Shown in pieces: positions 5,860-7,853 of a DNA stretch of 7,853 bases (position 1 is its first letter; every line of letters begins with the position of its first letter). The translations under genes and the position numbers were made by a program. This DNA is from Candidatus Falkowiibacteriota bacterium. Lineage in GTDB: Bacteria > Patescibacteria > ABY1 > BM507 > UBA12075. The DNA lies in contig DAOVXE010000032.1 of the NCBI GenBank assembly GCA_030636285.1, forward strand, positions 1 through 7,853, written 5' to 3'. Below the pieces are notes generated by a model. That model did no database searches. It was not told the DNA's origin and saw nothing but the letters and a program-made list of their open reading frames with translations.

Positions 5860-5861
5860 TG

Positions 5862-5933
5862 TACCCCGGAGAGGAGTCGAACCTCTATATCGGGCTTAGA
5901 AGGCCCGCGTTCTATCCGTTGAACTACCGAGGC
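5862..5933 (-). tRNA. tRNA-Arg (anticodon UCU)
   Basis: The cloverleaf is complete on the minus strand: acceptor GCCTCGG pairs with CCGGGGT (two G-T wobbles), D arm GTTC/GAAC, anticodon stem CGGGC/GCCCG around CTTCTAA (anticodon TCT, reading AGA/AGG), T arm AGAGG/CCTCT with loop TTCGACT, and discriminator A. CCA is not encoded. It is the only intact tRNA in a minus-strand stretch that also holds two broken tRNA remnants upstream. Confidence 0.95.
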
Positions 5934-5945
5934 TTAGAAGGTTTA

Positions 5946-5982
5946 CCCCGCACTTTGGAGCGAAGCGACAATAGTGTCGGGG
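5946..5982. repeat. Short palindromic element inside a tRNA remnant
   Basis: Plus-strand CCCCG-CACT (5946-5954) pairs with AGTG-(T)-CGGGG (5973-5982), nine pairs with one bulged base. The loop (5955-5972) includes GCGAAGCG. A competing hairpin AGCGACA/TGTCGCT (5964-5970/5984-5990) uses the tRNA remnant itself. It is far more GC-rich than the surroundings and lies where the anticodon stem of the remnant should continue. Confidence 0.6.
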
Positions 5983-6013
5983 CTGTCGCTCTATCCGGTT
6001 GAGCTATAGGCGC
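5982..6013 (-). pseudogene. 5' half of a tRNA, interrupted in the anticodon stem
   Basis: The minus strand reads as a canonical tRNA start: acceptor GCGCCTA, TA, D arm GCTC-AACCGGATA-GAGC, then G and ACAGC as the 5' anticodon stem. No matching GCTGT, T arm or TAGGCGC 3' acceptor follows; instead the palindrome at 5946-5982 begins. After the palindrome comes CCTTCTAAGCC, which matches the anticodon loop region of the intact tRNA-Arg (5893-5903), so this may be what remains of a second tRNA-Arg. Confidence 0.65.
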
Positions 6014-6020
6014 AAAATAA

Positions 6021-6076
6021 TATCCGGTTGCTTGCCCGACCGATTCCGAAGGAAGCCGGGCGGGAACTACCGAGGC
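6021..6076 (-). pseudogene. tRNA-Arg 5' fragment with palindrome in the D loop
   Basis: The minus strand begins GCCTCGGTAGTTC, identical to the intact tRNA-Arg at 5921-5933; including flank, 16 bases match exactly (6064-6079 with 5921-5936). Where the intact gene continues AACGGATA, this copy has an extra GC-rich hairpin of about 33 nt (GCCCG/CGGGC at 6034-6038/6057-6061 with inner TTCC/GGAA), and then CAACCGGATA. The rest of the tRNA is missing. Confidence 0.6.
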
Positions 6077-6087
6077 TTAATAAAAAT

Positions 6088-6106
6088 GTTGCCTATCAGG
6101 GGCAAC
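6088..6106 (-). other. Hairpin at the predicted 5' end of the tRNA transcript
   Basis: A perfect 6-bp stem GTTGCC/GGCAAC with a 7-nt loop is followed on the minus strand by ATTTTTATT, so it looks like a small terminator or attenuator. The predicted minus-strand start site (about 6106) coincides with its first base, so it may instead protect the 5' end. Confidence 0.4.
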
Positions 6107-6112
6107 GATTAT

Positions 6113-6141
6113 AATTTACCAAAAATTAGCCAAAACGTCAA
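6113..6141 (-). promoter_or_regulatory. Minus-strand promoter for the tRNA-Arg region
   Basis: Minus-strand TTGACG (6136-6141), a 17-bp spacer ending in TGG, and TAAATT (6113-6118) form an extended -10 promoter. It is divergent from the rpsO promoter, with only 26 bp between the two -35 boxes. Confidence 0.5.
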
Positions 6142-6167
6142 GTTAAAATTTGAAAAATTTAGAAACC

Positions 6168-6196
6168 TTGCAATTATTGCCTGTTTGTGCTATTCT
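6168..6196 (+). promoter_or_regulatory. rpsO promoter
   Basis: TTGCAA (6168-6173), a 17-bp spacer ending in TGC, and TATTCT (6191-6196) give an extended -10 promoter. RNA would begin near 6203 with a leader of about 84 nt. The leader has an AT hairpin TAATAAA/TTTATTA (6206-6212/6218-6224) and a second possible stem around 6246-6264, where S15 autoregulation could act; that is inference only. Confidence 0.55.
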
Positions 6197-6286
6197 TAGC
6201 TTGCGTAATAAAGATTTTTTATTAATAATGTTACCTTGTCTTGGTTGCCGTATGCTTAGCGGTATCTCGGATAAGGGAAAGAGCCT

Positions 6287-6655
6287 ATGTTAGACAAAAA
6301 AGCAAAAATCAGGATCATAAACAAATACAAAGTCCATGACACGGACACCGGTTCAACCCCGGTACAGATCGCGATTTTGACTGAGGAGATCAAACAGCTT
6401 TCCGACCATTTAAAAGCCCATAAGCATGACCATTCTTCGCGCCGCGGTTTGCTAAAAAAAGTCGGGGAGCGCCGCCGTTTGCTTAAATATTTGCAAAAAG
6501 AAGATGAAAAGATATTTCAGGATGTTGCTAAAAAACTTAATCTTAAAATTGCCAAAAAAATGATTGCTAATGAAGAAGAAAAGAAACGTATTGAAGCTGA
6601 AATTGAAGCAAAACAGGCTGAAAAAGAAGCCGCCAAATTAGAAAGCGGCAAATAA
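6287..6655 (+). CDS. rpsO: 30S ribosomal protein S15
   Basis: S15 binds 16S rRNA in the platform of the small subunit early in assembly. The hallmark segments are present: DTGSTPVQIAILTEEIKQL (20-38), HLKAHKHDHSSRRGLL (41-56) with H41, D48, S51 and R52, and the following KKVGERRRLLKYL (57-69). The core ends near residue 88, as in the normal 88-89 aa protein, but this one runs to 122 aa. The extra C-terminal ~34 residues are Lys/Glu/Ala-rich and probably a single charged helix. ATG 6287 has a purine-rich GGGAAAGAG just upstream, a plausible though not ideal ribosome-binding site. It is the first gene of a unit with a NYN nuclease and pnp, echoing the widespread rpsO-pnp neighbourhood. Confidence 0.97.
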   Translation: MLDKKAKIRIINKYKVHDTDTGSTPVQIAILTEEIKQLSDHLKAHKHDHSSRRGLLKKVGERRRLLKYLQKEDEKIFQDVAKKLNLKIAKKMIANEEEKKRIEAEIEAKQAEKEAAKLESGK

Positions 6656-6667
6656 ATATTAGAATGA

Positions 6668-6686
6668 GCGGCATTTGTAGTGCCGC
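6668..6686 (+). other. Hairpin between rpsO and the NYN gene
   Basis: GCGGCA/TGCCGC (6668-6673/6681-6686) is a perfect 6-bp stem with a 7-nt loop, followed only by ATTTC. The weak T-tract suggests partial termination or an RNA-processing and stability element after rpsO rather than a full stop, so the downstream genes can still be co-transcribed. Confidence 0.5.
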
Positions 6687-6698
6687 ATTTCAAATCTT

Positions 6699-7196
6699 AT
6701 GATTAAACACAAAGACCAGCGAGTGGGCATCTTGGTAGATGTTTCCAACATGTATCACTCGGCGAAAAATTTATATAAAAAACGGGTAAACTTTAAAGAA
6801 GTTTTAAAGTCAGCCGTGGCCGGCCGGAGATTGATCCGGGCCACGGCTTATGTTATCCGTACCGAATCGGAAGAGGAGACCCCGTTTTTTGAGGCGCTTT
6901 CGCAGCAAGGTTTTGAGGTTAAGATGAAAGACCTTCAGATCTTTGCCGGCGGCGCTAAAAAAGCCGATTGGGATGTCGGGATTGCCATGGACGCGATCAA
7001 GCTGGGCAGCAAAGTGGACGTAATCGTAATCGTTTCCGGTGACGGCGATTATTTGCCTTTGATCAATTACCTTCAGAATACAACCGGCTGTTTGGTTGAG
7101 GTTATCGGTTTTCGACAAACCACGTCTTCCAAATTGATTGAGGAATCAGATGATTTTATAAATTTGAGTGATGATAAAAAGTATTTACTTAAGTAA
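6699..7196 (+). CDS. NYN domain (LabA/DUF88-like) PIN-fold nuclease
   Basis: NYN domains are PIN-like metal-dependent RNases. The 165-aa protein is essentially one domain. Conserved acidic positions are visible: D14 in GILVDVSNMY (with N17), D90/D92 and D98 in KADWDVGIAMDAI, and D115/D117 in VIVSGDGDYLPLI, together able to bind the catalytic metal. The segment VEVIGF (133-138) is the typical last strand. No extra RNA-binding domain or signal peptide is present. ATG 6699 has no Shine-Dalgarno; it begins 43 bp after rpsO and is followed by the 91-bp pnp leader. Its place between a ribosomal protein gene and a 3'-5' exoribonuclease suggests a role in RNA or ribosome turnover, by context only. 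GC is higher than in the genes to the left. Confidence 0.92.
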   Translation: MIKHKDQRVGILVDVSNMYHSAKNLYKKRVNFKEVLKSAVAGRRLIRATAYVIRTESEEETPFFEALSQQGFEVKMKDLQIFAGGAKKADWDVGIAMDAIKLGSKVDVIVIVSGDGDYLPLINYLQNTTGCLVEVIGFRQTTSSKLIEESDDFINLSDDKKYLLK

Positions 7197-7213
7197 AATT
7201 AATTAATAAATCA

Positions 7214-7275
7214 TTGGCCGGCGGATAAATAGATCTTATGAGTTGTTTTCTCAAGGTCTTCAATCCGGCGGCCAA
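7214..7275 (+). promoter_or_regulatory. pnp leader stem-loop
   Basis: Arms 7214-7226 and 7263-7275 form a 13-bp stem with a single G-G mismatch (outer TTGGCCG/CGGCCAA perfect). A second hairpin lies in the loop (about TGAG/CTCA, 7239-7242 with 7251-7254, extendable with a bulge). It ends 12 nt before the pnp start. In E. coli a long pnp leader hairpin is cut by RNase III and used for PNPase autoregulation; a similar role here is inferred from position and shape. Confidence 0.65.
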
Positions 7276-7287
7276 GACAAAAAAACT

Positions 7288-7853
7288 ATGAAAAATAGTG
7301 AAAAAGTTTTTTCGTGTGAGTGGCTTGGCCGCGAACTCACGATCAAAACCGGCCTTTTGGCCATGCAGGCTAACGCGGCGGTAACCGTGCAATACGGCGA
7401 TACCGTTGTTTTGGCTACTGTAGTAGAGTCTAAAGAAGATCGGGAAGGAATTGATTATTTTCCGCTGATGGTTGATTTTGAAGAACGCTTGTACGCGGCC
7501 GGCATAATCAAAGGCTCGCGCTGGATCAAGCGCGAAGGCCGGCCGACTGACGAGGCCATTCTTTCCGGCCGCATGATTGACCGCTCTATCCGGCCGCTTT
7601 TTTCCGGTGATTCGCGAAAAGACGTCCAGGTGATATTAACGATATTGTCCGCGGACCAGGAAAATGATCATGATATCGTGGCCATGGTAGCGGCGTCGGC
7701 CGCTTTGGCGATTTCCGGCGTTAACTGGGACGGCCCGATCACCGGCATTCGTGTCGGCAGGGTTGAGGGTAAATTCGTTTTTAACCGAACCTATGAGCCA
7801 AGAAAAAATAGCGACCTGGATTTGATCGTTGCCGGCACCAAACATAAGGCCAT
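7288..7853 (+). CDS. pnp: Polyribonucleotide nucleotidyltransferase (PNPase), 5' part
   Basis: PNPase degrades RNA 3' to 5' by phosphorolysis, releasing nucleoside diphosphates, and is a core exoribonuclease of bacterial RNA decay. The window holds the first 188 residues and the gene runs off the end without a stop. They cover most of the first RNase PH-like domain: ITIKTG-like start (LTIKTGLLAMQANAAV), YGDTVVLATVV (36-46), DYFPLMVDFEERLYAAG (56-72), KREGRPTDEAILSGRMIDRSIRPLF (81-105) and the strand/helix segment up to DLIVAGT (178-184). The usual GGFFKREGRP turn reads IKGSRWIKREGRP here, a modest variation near the RNA path. ATG 7288 is the only suitable start; no Shine-Dalgarno is seen between the leader hairpin and the ATG. 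The missing part should contain the second PH domain, KH and S1. Confidence 0.96.
   Translation, partial: MKNSEKVFSCEWLGRELTIKTGLLAMQANAAVTVQYGDTVVLATVVESKEDREGIDYFPLMVDFEERLYAAGIIKGSRWIKREGRPTDEAILSGRMIDRSIRPLFSGDSRKDVQVILTILSADQENDHDIVAMVAASAALAISGVNWDGPITGIRVGRVEGKFVFNRTYEPRKNSDLDLIVAGTKHKA

Noticed and set aside
5999..6199. 66-codon plus-strand ORF before rpsO
   Set aside because: It runs through tRNA remnants, a minus-strand promoter and the rpsO promoter; no ribosome-binding site.
6810..7118. Minus-strand ORF opposite the NYN gene
   Set aside because: Antisense shadow in GC-richer coding DNA.
7189..7845. Minus-strand ORFs opposite pnp
   Set aside because: Shadows; the plus strand encodes clear PNPase.

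Overview
The window looks like bacterial chromosome from a small-genome lineage, most likely a Candidate Phyla Radiation (Patescibacteria) member. The reasons are low and uneven GC, short intergenic spaces, several genes with no visible Shine-Dalgarno, tRNA genes without an encoded CCA (tRNA-His, tRNA-Arg), and a NYN-domain nuclease gene between rpsO and pnp. The lineage call is inference. All eight complete CDSs end in TAA and none has an in-frame TGA, so the standard bacterial code fits.

Layout. (1) 1-960 is very AT-rich and repeat-rich. A near-consensus promoter (106-134) leads into a 49-bp tandem repeat and a palindromic repeat element. A second copy of the element lies at 794-932. Between the copies are a 19-bp-arm hairpin, a possible 61-aa basic protein and a compact UUCG hairpin. 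(2) 927-2095, minus strand: a self-inhibited class II Fic protein with a C-terminal winged helix. It has its own terminator, and its near-consensus promoter is overlaid by a 10-mer inverted/direct repeat that is a good candidate autoregulatory operator. (3) 2096-4369, plus strand: an intergenic region with a terminator-like hairpin, then an MccF/LD-carboxypeptidase-like S66 peptidase and an aldo/keto reductase, 14 bp apart and closed by a perfect 12-bp terminator. (4) 4391-5222, minus strand: an intact tRNA-His(GUG) and, about 760 bp away, a 3'-degenerate second copy, bracketing an unrecognised protein of about 190 aa. (5) 5260-6141, minus strand: a membrane-anchored SAM-dependent methyltransferase, an intact tRNA-Arg(UCU), and two tRNA remnants each broken by a short palindrome, behind a promoter divergent from rpsO. 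(6) 6168-7853, plus strand and richer in GC: rpsO (S15 with a charged C-terminal extension), a NYN/LabA-like nuclease, and the 5' end of pnp behind a long leader hairpin.

The last block is a coherent translation/RNA-decay cluster resembling the classical rpsO-pnp neighbourhood, with a NYN nuclease inserted. The rest is accessory: a Fic enzyme, a peptidase/reductase pair, an orphan gene caught between tRNA duplicates, and repeat-flanked DNA. I see no CRISPR array, transposase, integrase or rRNA gene. No complete new system can be demonstrated. The most unusual parts are the repeat-bounded segment at 151-932, the tRNA-His duplication around an orphan gene, and the palindrome-interrupted tRNA remnants.
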